Positions 8,143 to 17,300 of a stretch of DNA of 64,000 nucleotides are shown here, in pieces. Within the stretch, counting starts at the first letter, position 1; every line of letters starts with the position of its first letter. Location: positions 28,594-92,593 of the forward strand of contig MHBL01000433.1 in NCBI GenBank assembly GCA_001803235.1, given 5' to 3'. Both the position numbers and the translations under genes were made by a program. The notes under the pieces were generated by a model. The model was not told the origin of the DNA, did not search any database, and was given only the letters and a program-made list of their open reading frames with translations. This stretch comes from Lentisphaerae bacterium RIFOXYA12_64_32. GTDB taxonomy: Bacteria > Verrucomicrobiota > Lentisphaeria > Oligosphaerales > YB12-FULL-65-16.

Positions 8143-8507
8143 CGGATGAACGCCAGCGGCTCATGGCATGGCGACCCGGTGCGCCGGGCTATGCTCGGAA
8201 TGACATCATCCTCGCCGTGGGCCTGCAGTGTCGCGACCGGCGGTTCGGTGTGGCCGAGGCGCTTGCCTGGCTGGGCATCCCCGACAAGGCAACCGGCAAT
8301 TCGGCCGGAGGGCACCTCGCTTACTACTTTGACGGCGATGCCGAGACGGTGGCCATGTTCGACGTGGCGGCCGGCAAGGTGGTTGACTTCGGCACCATGG
8401 CCAGGTTCCGGGACAACGCAGAACGAGCGGACAGACCGGGCGGCAAGCGGGTCTTCTTCAACATACTGGACGAGATGGAGTCATTCGACGAGTCGAAGTT
8501 CAGATGA
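8139..8507 (+). CDS. Hypothetical soluble protein
   Basis: The 122-residue protein starts at ATG 8139, four bases inside the previous gene, with GAAAGG upstream. No TM segment or known motif is visible. It contains YFDGDAETVAMFDVAAGKVVDFGTMARF, which looks like a compact alpha/beta fold, and the acidic tail LDEMESFDESKF. Its TGA overlaps an ATG at 8504 that is in frame with the lipoprotein gene, although a better start for that gene lies at 8576. The function is unknown. Confidence 0.5.
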   Translation: MTDERQRLMAWRPGAPGYARNDIILAVGLQCRDRRFGVAEALAWLGIPDKATGNSAGGHLAYYFDGDAETVAMFDVAAGKVVDFGTMARFRDNAERADRPGGKRVFFNILDEMESFDESKFR

Positions 8508-8575
8508 GCACGTCCAGCGTCGCCGGTGACTTGCGACGTTCTCTACCCACGAAATCTCAACCGGAGGAGGCATCC

Positions 8576-9286
8576 GTGAAGAAGACAGTCCTTACTCTCG
8601 TCGTGTTGGCGGTCGTGGCGGTCGGTGCGGGCTGCAGGACGTGCAAGAGCATTGACCCCACGGGCATACGGGGAACGCTGCCGCCAGCCTTGGGGGCGGC
8701 GTCGGCGGTTGGCGGCGAGGCGAGCGACAGGCAACCCGTCCAGCCCGACAGGATGCTCATCTGGAAAGCGTCGCTCGGCATCGAGGTCTGGAGCGTGGAG
8801 ACGGCCGTTGCTGACGCGGTCGCCATGGCGGAACGTCAGGACGGCTATGCCGAGCGCAAGTCGGATTCGGGCGCCGGGTACGCGAGCCTGACGATACGCA
8901 TCCCCGCCAAGGTGTTCAAGGACGCCGTCAGCGAGTTCGAGACACTCGGGACGGTCACGCGCCGGGATGTCGAGGGCCAGGACGTGACCGAGGAGTACAT
9001 CGATGCCGATGCCCGGCTGAAGAACAAGATCGTGCTGCGGGACCGGCTCAAACAGCTTCTCGACAAGGCCACGGACGTCAAGGACATTCTGGCGATCGAG
9101 ACGGAACTGAACCGGGTGCAGGGGGACATCGACTCGCTGGAGGGCCGGATCAAGTCCCTGAAGGGGCAAGTGGACTACGCCACGGTGCAACTGGACCTGC
9201 GCCGCAAGCCGATTCTCGGACCGCTCGGTTACCTGTGCAAAGGGCTCTGGTGCGGGATCGAGAAGCTGTTCGTCTTGCGCGACTGA
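8576..9286 (+). CDS. DUF4349-type lipoprotein
   Basis: A 236-residue protein starts at GTG 8576, directly after CCGGAGGAGGCATCC, giving the lipoprotein signal VKKTVLTLVVLAVVAVGAGC with Cys20 as the lipidation site. The ORF-track start at 8504 overlaps the preceding stop but would bury this signal. The body matches DUF4349: a beta strand region (LIWKASLGIEVWSVETAV), then a long coiled coil (DVTEEYIDADARLKNKIVLRDRLKQLLDKATDVKDILAIETELNRVQGDIDSLEGRIKSL). The family often ends in a TM helix; here the C-terminus is short. The role is probably in the envelope, and the exact function is unknown. Confidence 0.75.
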   Translation: MKKTVLTLVVLAVVAVGAGCRTCKSIDPTGIRGTLPPALGAASAVGGEASDRQPVQPDRMLIWKASLGIEVWSVETAVADAVAMAERQDGYAERKSDSGAGYASLTIRIPAKVFKDAVSEFETLGTVTRRDVEGQDVTEEYIDADARLKNKIVLRDRLKQLLDKATDVKDILAIETELNRVQGDIDSLEGRIKSLKGQVDYATVQLDLRRKPILGPLGYLCKGLWCGIEKLFVLRD

Positions 9287-9392
9287 ACCACCCCGCCTGT
9301 CCGCAACGCCGACTCCAGAACCGGTGCAGGGCCAGACCTGCTTCGGTGAGCACGTCTGGACAATCCTCCTCCCCGGTTTGGAGGGGCGCAGC

Positions 9393-9618
9393 GCGCAGAT
9401 GAACTTGCCAAAACAGGTCTGACCCGAATGCCCCCCAACTTAAGCCAAACGACGGAGACGGCGTGAACACGGGACTGTCAACGCCTCGGCAAGGTGGCAC
9501 CCAGGCGGCCTCACCTGGGTGGCTTCCCGGAACATTTCAGATTTCCGCCAGGCCGGGAGACCTGGCGACCACCCTGGCAAGGCAGCCGCTTAAGTTGGGG
9601 GGCATTCGCTCTGACCCT
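9393..9618. repeat. Repeat block left of the ietAS-like pair (A1 arm plus inverted B1 arm)
   Basis: A1 (9393-9444) is GCGCAGATGAACTTGCC...CAACTTAAG. It aligns over 52 bp at about 77% identity with A2 at 13442-13493, same orientation. B1 (9589-9618, CTTAAGTTGGGGGGCATTCG...) is the inverse of the 3' half of A1, so the block can fold with about 30-bp arms around 144 bp. B1 ends 7 bp before the subtilase stop codon. Confidence 0.7.
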
Positions 9619-9624
9619 ACGCGC

Positions 9625-12168
9625 TCATAGACCGCTCGGGACCGCGATGGGAACCTGGATCTTGGCTTGGACCTCGGAGTAGAGGTCGACCTTCACCCCC
9701 AGAGCGTGCAGCGAGACGATCAGGCTGTAGCGAATCTTGGCGTTCGACCTGCCCAAGGCAGGGCGGGTCTTCCACCAGCCGGTGGTCGGGAACACGGCAA
9801 TGTGCTTCATGCTCAGGAGCTTCGCCGCCGGGCCTTCCCAGAAGTCAGAGTGCACCGACCCCTTGAAGACCATCGAACCCAACTTCCACTCGTCTATAGA
9901 CCCCTTGACCACCTCACGATGCTCTGCCTTCGCCTCGTCCTGCGCGTGCTGGTTGACCTGAGCCCTCAAGTCCTCAACCGGTTGACCCGGCGAACTGACT
10001 CTGAACCGTAGGCGGCAACCTGGATATCCGTACCTCGAAGCGGTTCGGTTGCCCGGGTTCGGGTCAATGAAGTACGAAAGCGTGACTCGCATTCGGACAT
10101 CCTCACGCCCCGCGATCGTGCTGAGCACATCGTCGGGCCATGGCAACGTATAGACGTGGTACTCGTTGTAGTGCGCAGAGCGGCCGTCTTCGTCAGCGGC
10201 AAACGGCTGTAGTTCGGCTTGGGCAATCATGGTGACACGTTCACGGGCACACTCGACGGCGGCTTTATACCGCGGTATTCCGTACCCTACCGTCTTGAGC
10301 AGCCACTTCCGCCGCTCTTTGCCCGTCAACGCATTGCCATCCGCGTCAAACCTAGGAATGGACTCCTCCATCGCCGGCGTCCACTCGGCGGAATGAACCA
10401 TCAACCCCCGCACTGTCTCCGGCCAAAGGTCCGGGTGCGATGCGAGTAGGTAACCCGCCATCTGCGACGCCAGCGCCGTTGCCGCACTCGTGCCGTCAAA
10501 GAGTTCGAAGAAGGTCTTGGGAAAGTCAGCGCTGGTCGAGAGAGGCAGCACCTCTGGGAAACACTGGACGCTCTGGTTCGGCCCGAGCGCGCCATTCCCG
10601 CCCTCAAGGACGATATCGGGTTTCGCGGGCCACTCGTCCTCCCATGCGAGCGACGTGCGATTGCTGGGTGCCATGCCGTACGCCGACGCGAGCGTACGGT
10701 ATCCCTTGCGGTCCGGCAGCGCCCGCAGTCGATCCATCAGTGTGCAACTGCCAACGCAGAGCGCGTTCCACGCCTGTCCCGGGTTCTGCACCGGCGATTC
10801 GTGATTGGGGGCCGGGTACAGCGACCAGTCCTGTTTCGGGACATTGCCGACGCTGATGCAGAAGAGACGTCTGACCGCTCCGTTGGCGTCGGTCCCAGCG
10901 GCCAGGCGATCAATCTCCGCCGACCATGAACTCGGCCTGCCGACACTCCTGCCGTCCATGGTGCTTGCCATGCACCAGACACGGGTTCGTTGGGCGTCCG
11001 CTATCTCGGCCGTGGCAACGCCCTGGGCCGTGTAGGCTGCTGCTGCCTTCTCGTCCCGGTTCACTTCCGGCGGCGGTGGCACAATCTTCACGCCCTCGAG
11101 AATGTACGGAACTGGGATCTGTTCGTTCTTGGCCAGAACGGTGGTCAGGTTCCCATAGGCCGCCATCCCCGCCATGGGGGTACCATGGCCCTGGTCGTCC
11201 CCGGTGTTCCATGTCGCCTTGATCGTGTGGTTGTCTGCGGCGGCGAGAACCGGAGAGAGTAAGGGGTGCCCACGGTTGACCCCGGTGTCCAGAACACAGA
11301 CCGCAAGCTCGCCCGTCCCGAGCGGGCGCAGACGTCGCAGCGCATCCTCCTGCCACTTGGCCTGTTCCTCGGGCGTGAGATCCACGAAGAAGTCGGCGTA
11401 GTCTCCGACTCGCCGGATCTCTGCCAGGCAGTTCATCAGGGCAAAGGACTGTCCGAACTGGCCAAAGCGCCCGCGCACATGGAGAATGGTGTGCTCGGGA
11501 AGCTTCTCGACCGCTTGGCCTACTTCAAACTTGCACCGCACCGCCTCGCCGCCAAACTGGCGCAGGATCCCCTGGCGGTCCTCCTCGCTGTCGCCCCGGC
11601 GCAACCACACCTCGTACCAACCCTCATCCTCAGGCTGGGGACATGGGCTTACGTCCGTCCACAACTCGTCCAGAACGGCCGCGCGAAGCCGGCTGATGCT
11701 GTCCACAAGCTCCCGGCGTTTGGGTTCGGTGGATTGCGCGCTTTTCTGCTTGGTCAGGTACTGCTCGAAGATCCGCACAAACTCATCCAGCGCGCCGTCA
11801 CGGATGAACCACCGTTGAAGTTCGACCGTCTTCCCTGACACGTCCGCCGCGACAGAATGATTGAGCAGCACGAACTTCGGGACCACGTGGTCCGCCCACG
11901 CGTCCGTTTGCAGCGGAATGCCTGGCTGCCCCTCAATGGTGACGATGATCCCCTTGGAGCGGATCTCCGCCTCCCGGTCAGCCCAACTCGGCACGCGGGT
12001 CCGGTACTCGTTCCGGATCAGCTCCGCTTCACGTCGGAGAGCCGCGCCATGCTGCCGCCGGTCTTGAGGGGGGATGACGACCGCCTCGATGCGCCTTCTT
12101 CTGGGCTGGAACTCACCGCGCTCATGCCAGCGGTCCCCCAGGCGCAGCAGCGGGTATTGGTTCGGCAT
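9625..12168 (-). CDS. ietS: Subtilisin-like serine protease (IetS-like)
   Basis: An 847-residue S8 peptidase. Catalytic Asp is in VCVLDTGVNRGHP (about 295), His in DDQGHGTPMAG (about 328), the oxyanion Asn in SVGN (about 442) and Ser in FDGTSAATALASQ (about 560). About 280 residues of mixed charged sequence precede the protease and about 230 beta-rich residues follow. There is no signal peptide, so it acts in the cytoplasm. It begins 6 bp after the AAA ATPase stop, so the two are co-transcribed. AAA ATPase plus cytoplasmic subtilase is the ietAS arrangement, reported as a plasmid-stability toxin-antitoxin pair and as a phage-defence system. Assignment rests on architecture, not on a database match. 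Confidence 0.82.
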   Translation of the reverse strand: MPNQYPLLRLGDRWHERGEFQPRRRRIEAVVIPPQDRRQHGAALRREAELIRNEYRTRVPSWADREAEIRSKGIIVTIEGQPGIPLQTDAWADHVVPKFVLLNHSVAADVSGKTVELQRWFIRDGALDEFVRIFEQYLTKQKSAQSTEPKRRELVDSISRLRAAVLDELWTDVSPCPQPEDEGWYEVWLRRGDSEEDRQGILRQFGGEAVRCKFEVGQAVEKLPEHTILHVRGRFGQFGQSFALMNCLAEIRRVGDYADFFVDLTPEEQAKWQEDALRRLRPLGTGELAVCVLDTGVNRGHPLLSPVLAAADNHTIKATWNTGDDQGHGTPMAGMAAYGNLTTVLAKNEQIPVPYILEGVKIVPPPPEVNRDEKAAAAYTAQGVATAEIADAQRTRVWCMASTMDGRSVGRPSSWSAEIDRLAAGTDANGAVRRLFCISVGNVPKQDWSLYPAPNHESPVQNPGQAWNALCVGSCTLMDRLRALPDRKGYRTLASAYGMAPSNRTSLAWEDEWPAKPDIVLEGGNGALGPNQSVQCFPEVLPLSTSADFPKTFFELFDGTSAATALASQMAGYLLASHPDLWPETVRGLMVHSAEWTPAMEESIPRFDADGNALTGKERRKWLLKTVGYGIPRYKAAVECARERVTMIAQAELQPFAADEDGRSAHYNEYHVYTLPWPDDVLSTIAGREDVRMRVTLSYFIDPNPGNRTASRYGYPGCRLRFRVSSPGQPVEDLRAQVNQHAQDEAKAEHREVVKGSIDEWKLGSMVFKGSVHSDFWEGPAAKLLSMKHIAVFPTTGWWKTRPALGRSNAKIRYSLIVSLHALGVKVDLYSEVQAKIQVPIAVPSGL

Positions 12169-12174
12169 ACGGCG

Positions 12175-13167
12175 TTAGGCCTTTGTCGGTCGACTCAGAC
12201 GTCGTCGGTCGGCAAGGGCGCTCAGGAGAAGGGGCGTGCTCACGCAAGGCAGGCCTTCGATGATCCGTTCCTTGATCGCTTCGCTGGCCACACGTTCCGC
12301 CTCGGCAAAGGTCATTCCCTGCATGGCCCCCAGCACCTTTGACCAGTTGATGTCAGAGTCCTTCTCCTGCAGGAGACGGCGCTTCATCAGAAGCTCAACC
12401 TCCTTGCGGGACGGCAGTCCGTACTCGATGATGTCATCGAAGCGCCGGAACAGCGCCACGTCCAGTGCGTCCGGGTGATTCGACGCCGCAATCACAATGC
12501 TGTTCCCGCGCATGCTGTCGATGAAGACGAGGAAACTGTTCAGCACCCGCCGCATCTCGGCCACGTCGTGCTGTGAGCCGCGCGCCAAACCGAGCGAATC
12601 GAACTCGTCGAACAGAAACACGGCGTGCTGGCGCTCGATGGTCTCAAACACGAGCCGGAGTTTCGTCGCCGTCTCGCCCAGGTACTTGGTGAACAACGCG
12701 TCCAGACGCACCACGTACAGCGGCAACGCAAGGTCATGCGCCAGGGCATGCGCGGTCATCGTCTTCCCGCACCCGGACGGGCCCAACAGCAGCAGGCGAT
12801 GGCGGGGCGTGAGGTTGTACTCGCACAACTGGTTCGCGTGCTGCTGCTCCTTGACGATCCGCTCGAGCCGGCGCCGAAGCGCGGCCGACAGCACCATCTG
12901 CTTCAGCCCGAAGGCCGGTTCCACGGCATCCATCAACCCGGCAAGCTCATTGGCGGCAAATGGACCGTCCCCCAGGCTGGCCCGCATACGGTTGGCCTGC
13001 TGCGCTTTGTTCCCCTTCTCCAGCAGCCGCTGAATGGTGGCCGCAGCCTCGTCATGCCCCATGCGCGCCTCGTTCGCGGCAAGTTGCAGCACGGCCGTGC
13101 GGAATCGCTCGTCGTCACCTTCGAAGTGACTTCGCAACATTTCGACAATCTGATTGATGGCAGCCAT
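12175..13167 (-). CDS. ietA: AAA+ ATPase paired with the subtilase (IetA-like)
   Basis: A 330-residue AAA+ protein. Walker A GPSGCGKT is near 129-136, Walker B VFLFDEFDSLG near 182-192, a sensor region at VIAASNHPDALD, and the arginine-finger region ALFRRFDDIIEYGLPS. The N-terminal 100 residues are helical, with no protease or DNA-binding motif. ATG 13167 (MAAINQIVEML) is preferred to the GTG eight codons earlier, though neither has a strong RBS. In related two-gene systems the ATPase is thought to control or deliver substrates to the protease. A sigma70-like promoter lies upstream at 13215-13243. Confidence 0.82.
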   Translation of the reverse strand: MAAINQIVEMLRSHFEGDDERFRTAVLQLAANEARMGHDEAAATIQRLLEKGNKAQQANRMRASLGDGPFAANELAGLMDAVEPAFGLKQMVLSAALRRRLERIVKEQQHANQLCEYNLTPRHRLLLLGPSGCGKTMTAHALAHDLALPLYVVRLDALFTKYLGETATKLRLVFETIERQHAVFLFDEFDSLGLARGSQHDVAEMRRVLNSFLVFIDSMRGNSIVIAASNHPDALDVALFRRFDDIIEYGLPSRKEVELLMKRRLLQEKDSDINWSKVLGAMQGMTFAEAERVASEAIKERIIEGLPCVSTPLLLSALADRRRLSRPTKA

Positions 13168-13214
13168 CGTATGAACCCCAATCACTTGCACCGCAACATC
13201 GCACCTCTATCCGT

Positions 13215-13243
13215 ACTATACTGCCCGCGCGACGCGACCCCAA
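13215..13243 (-). promoter_or_regulatory. Sigma70-like promoter for the ietAS-like pair
   Basis: Read on the minus strand: TTGGGG, 17 bp, then TATAGT, placing initiation about 40 bp before the ATPase start. The -35 is a weak match and the -10 is good. Confidence 0.4.
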
Positions 13244-13441
13244 CGCCGGGACGTGGGACGGATGCCGCGCTTGGTCAAGACGCCCGCGGACATCCCCCGT
13301 CACGCCGATACCGCCGACCGCAACACAGGCAGAAGGGGCTGGCGTGACTGGCTCGACTTGCCCAAGAACCGCAACAGATCAGACCTGGGGGGGCGGGAAG
13401 CAAGGTCGGACAACTTTCGAGCCCGTGTGGCTGCTCCCTGA

Positions 13442-13675
13442 GCGCAAATGAGCTAGCCAAGACAGGTTTGACATCAATGACACGCAACATAAGAAATGCT
13501 GAACGCTGAATGCTGAGTACTGAATGTCGGATGTTGAGTGCCCAACCGAAACCCGGTCTCGTCGAACCACGCGATGGAGCGTACCCAACATCCCGGCCCC
13601 CAGCTCAGCATTCAGCGTTCAGCATTCAGCACTTCCGGGCTCGGCCCCGCCTTAAATTGGGGGGCATTCGGTTTG
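13442..13675. repeat. Repeat block right of the ietAS-like pair (A2 arm plus B2 arm and heptamer repeats)
   Basis: A2 (13442-13493) is the direct-repeat partner of A1 at 9393. B2 (13651-13675, CTTAAATTGGGGGGCATTCGGTTTGAC) is the partner of B1 at 9589. Between them are inverted runs of heptamer-type repeats: GCTGAACGCTGAATGCTGAG at 13499 and CTCAGCATTCAGCGTTCAGCATTCAGC around 13606. The interior differs from the left block, so only the arms are conserved. Confidence 0.65.
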
Positions 13676-13708
13676 ACATCACCCCCACATCACGCCCCCC
13701 CACACACA

Positions 13709-14396
13709 GGTCAGAAGAAACGCGTTGTCCATGGAACCGAACGCCATCAAGGTGTGTCTCACTCGGTAAGACGGGGACTGGTAGGACAGTCCGAGGATAG
13801 GAAGCTGGCAGTCGAGGTAGGAAGGCAGAGTCAGAGATCGAGACAGCTCGAGAGTTGCTCGGAGTGGGTCGAGAAGGCTGCCAGGCACGAGGAAGCGAAG
13901 GTCGCATCAACAGGCAGAAGGCAGAGCGGGTTGAGAGAGCCTGGTGATGGCAAGAGGGTCCGATCCAGTCCCCGCCTCGCTCTTTTCTTTGCTTCCGGCG
14001 CGACAGCGTTGACCTCCGTTGTGCAACACCACGCATTGACGTTGTCTTGACGTCGATCCGACGCGCCTCACCCAAAGCGGTACTTCGTCTGCCCGCAGCG
14101 CTTGCGCCTGTGGCGCCAGCGACAGGCGCTGCAGGCGGGTACACGCAATCCAAAGCGGAAGCCTCGGGGACAGGCACATAGTGGCGGGGCTGGCCAAAAT
14201 GCGCCAGTGCTCCGCCCGCGGCATGGGGCGCACGAACGTGTGGCACGCCGCGAACGGCCGCGACGCGGACCTGCAACACAGATAGCCCGTCCCGTCCCCA
14301 GGGTCTTCACGGTCCGGCTGACTCTGCTCTGGCCTTGTTGTGCCGAGGCGTGGCGGGTATTGTCCAAAGGCGACACAGATAGCCTGTCCCCAAGGA
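13709..14396. repeat. Long dispersed element, copy 1 (5' segment plus 235-bp core)
   Basis: It begins with a segment around CGCGTTGTCCATGGAACCG that recurs at 20334. It ends with a core (14163-14396) bounded by CCTCGGGGACAGG and CCTGTCCCCAAGG, which are inverse to each other. By eye the core is over 90% identical to 19726-19963 and 20802-21036, all in the same orientation. The core ends exactly at the stop codon of the TPR-ATPase gene. ORFs across it are shadows; no transposase is recognisable. Confidence 0.75.
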
Positions 14397-17300
14397 CTAC
14401 CCATTCGCCAGCAGTCCGGTCGGTCGCGGCCGTCCCAGGCGCTCCGCGATCTCCATGACGACCTCGCGGACCTCGGGGAACAGGCGTTCAAGGATGGTCA
14501 CATCGCCCGTGCGGAAGTACTCAACCGCCTGAATAAAGGGGTCTACAAGGCGGAGCACGTCTGCGTTCCGCACCGTGGCTCTCACCATGTCCACGGCGTC
14601 CGCGAACCGCTCCGGTACGAGCTGCAGCACGTGACGCAGGAAGGTGCCCATTTGTGCCCCGTACCAGTCCAGTTCGTGCCACGCTTCCATTGCCAAGACG
14701 GCGCGGAGAAGGTTCAGACCGACGTCTGCCTCGCCTTTTCGGAGTGCACCTGACGCGACTCCCAGGATGTACTCGCACACCCCCGCGAGGTCTCTCGGCG
14801 GGATCGGCACAGCCGCCAACGCTACAGGCAAGGCCTCCATGCGTTTGCCGTGGCGGCCTAGGCAGGCCAGCGCGATCTCCCGATCCGCGGCGGGGCTCCA
14901 GTACTGCGGTTCAACCGTCAGGGCGGCGTCGAGATCCTCGAGGGCCTCGGCATACCGTCCGGCCAGAAGCAGAATGTCGCCCCGGAAGCGGTGTACCTCA
15001 CGAGGGCTGGCCCCAATCGTCTCGGCTTGATCGACCGCGGTCAGCGCGTCGTCCGCGCGTTGCAGACGGACCAGACACCACGCTTTCCTCAGAAGCAACT
15101 CCGGCGTGTTCGCCGCCTGTGGCGCCGCTTCCAGACGCGCAAGTGCATCTTCGTGTCGTCCCAACTTCCAGAGGGACAGGACGACGGTCAGGATCATCTC
15201 GGGGTGGTCGGGTACCAGATCGCAGGCCTGTTCGGCCGCTGCGAGCGCCTCGGGGTGGCGCCCCAGGCTGCGAAGCGCGACGGACTGCAACCGCCACAAC
15301 TCCGCAGTGGGCTCGCCGACGTCGGCGGCCTTGCGGAAGGCCTCAAGCGCTTGCTTGTAGTCACCGGTCAAACCTGCCGCCCGGCCCAGTACTCTCCAGG
15401 CGGTGGCGCTTTGCGGGTCCATTTCCACGGCGTGTTGTGCGCACTCCGCAGCTTCCGGGAAGTGCTCAAGTTCGAACAGCGCCATCGATTGCGCCAGCCA
15501 CAGCTCCGCTGTGGGTCCGCCGACTTCGGCTGCCTTGCGGAGCGCGGCAAGCGCTTGATCGTGGTCACCGGTCAAGCCAACCACCCGGCCCAACTCCTCC
15601 CAGACCCCGGCGTCTTGCGGGGCCACCTCGGTAGCGCGTCGCGCGCACTCTGCGGCCTCAGGGTAGCGCTTGAGTGCCCGCAGTGTCATCGACTGCAGCC
15701 GCCACAGTTCTGCCGTGGGGGCAGCGAACTGAACAGCCTTACGGGCGGCATCCAGCGCCGGCTCGTCTTGGTCAGCGAAGTGCAGTGTCAGGACCAGTCT
15801 CTCCCACGCCGTGGCGTCTTGCGGGGCCATCTCGGTGGCGTGTCGTGCGCACTCCGCAGCCTCCGAGAAGCGCTTGAGCGCAAGCAGCGCCACGGATTGC
15901 CCTTTCCACAGTTCCACGGTGGGCCCACCGAGTTCGGCCGCCTTGCGGAAGGCCCCGAGTGCCTGCTCGTAGTCACCGCTCCCGAATGCCGTCCGACCCA
16001 ACTCCTCCCAGGTTGTGGGATTCTGCGGTGCCATCTCGGCGGCATGCCGTGCGCATTCCGTGGCTTCAGGGAGACGCTTGAGTGCAAGCAGTACCCTCGA
16101 TTGCCCTCGCCAGAGATCCGCGGTGGAGCCGCCGAGTTCAGCCGCCTTGTGGTAGGCCTCAAGCGCCGGCTCGTTCTGATCAGCCAAGCACAACGCCCAA
16201 CCCAGTCGCTCCCATGCGCCGGCGTTGTCGGGTTCCAACTCGACGGCCTTGCGCGCACACTCCGCCGCCTCCGGGAAGCGTTTCAGTGCCTGCAGTACCA
16301 TGGATTGCCGCCGCCATCGCTCTGCGGTGGGACCGCCAATGTCGGCCGCCTTGCAGAAAGCCTCAAGCGCAGGCTCGTTCTGGTCAGTGAAGTGCAATGC
16401 CCAACCCAGTCCCTCCCATCCGCCCACGTTTCCGGGCTCCAACTCGATGACCCTGCGCGCGCATTCCGCGGCCTCCGGGAAGCGCTTGAGTGCAAGCAGC
16501 GCCCTCGATTGCCGTTCCCAGAGATCCATCGTGGGGCCGCCGATCTCGGCCGCCTTGCGGTAGGCGTCCAGTGCCTGCTCGTGGTTACCTTGGCGAACGA
16601 CGGCGATACCCAGGAGTCTCCACCCGTCCGCGTCGGACGGTTTCTGTGCGGTCAGCGCACGTGCGTGCTTCTCCGCTTCTGCCGCGCCACCCAACTTCAG
16701 CAGTTCGGAGACGTCGTCCGCGGCATCCTTGTAGCGCCCGGACTGAAGGTGGAGTTGAGCCTGAACGTCATAGGCTGACCTGGTGCCTTCGGCATCCCCC
16801 TGGTCCAGGGTCTCGCGTAGGAAGGAAGCGGCTTCCTGCTCTGCCCGCCGCCCCATCCCGACGGTGACGAGCGCGTCTACGCGAGAACGGAAGATGTCGC
16901 ATCGCAAGTCGGCAGGCGCTGCGGCCTGAACGTAGTACATCTCCTCAACGTGATGCAAGATTCCCTGCTTGTCAGCGCCGGGGAGGCGGCGCAAGCCCCG
17001 TGTGTGTTCCTCATACAGGGAGCGTATGTCCTCCGGAGTGTAGTACAACTTGAGGAAGTCCACGAGGAAACGGAATCGCTGCTGTCCCGCGACACTTGCG
17101 GTTTGGCGCCAGATCCGGAAAAGACGTTCCGAGACGTCGTATCGCGTGGCGCGCTGGCGCTGGAGCTTGATTGGCCGGACATAATGCTGCTGTTTCAGGC
17201 GCTGGAGCTGGGCGTTGACCTTGGCGACCGGCAGGCGGGTGGCGAGGGCGATCTCGGAGGGCGTGGCCGGTCCCGGCATCTCACACAATGTGTCCAGGAC

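Noticed and set aside
13626-14279. Conserved minus-strand reading frame shared by repeat copies 1 and 3 (SETHxDGVRFHGQRVSSDL)
   Set aside because: The similarity is explained by DNA repeat identity; frames diverge and shift outside the conserved segment and no RBS or domain is present.
14991-16778. 595-residue plus-strand ORF and a possible CRISPR-like periodic repeat
   Set aside because: The ORF is antisense to the TPR gene. The 204-bp period reflects coding TPR units, not short repeats with unique spacers.
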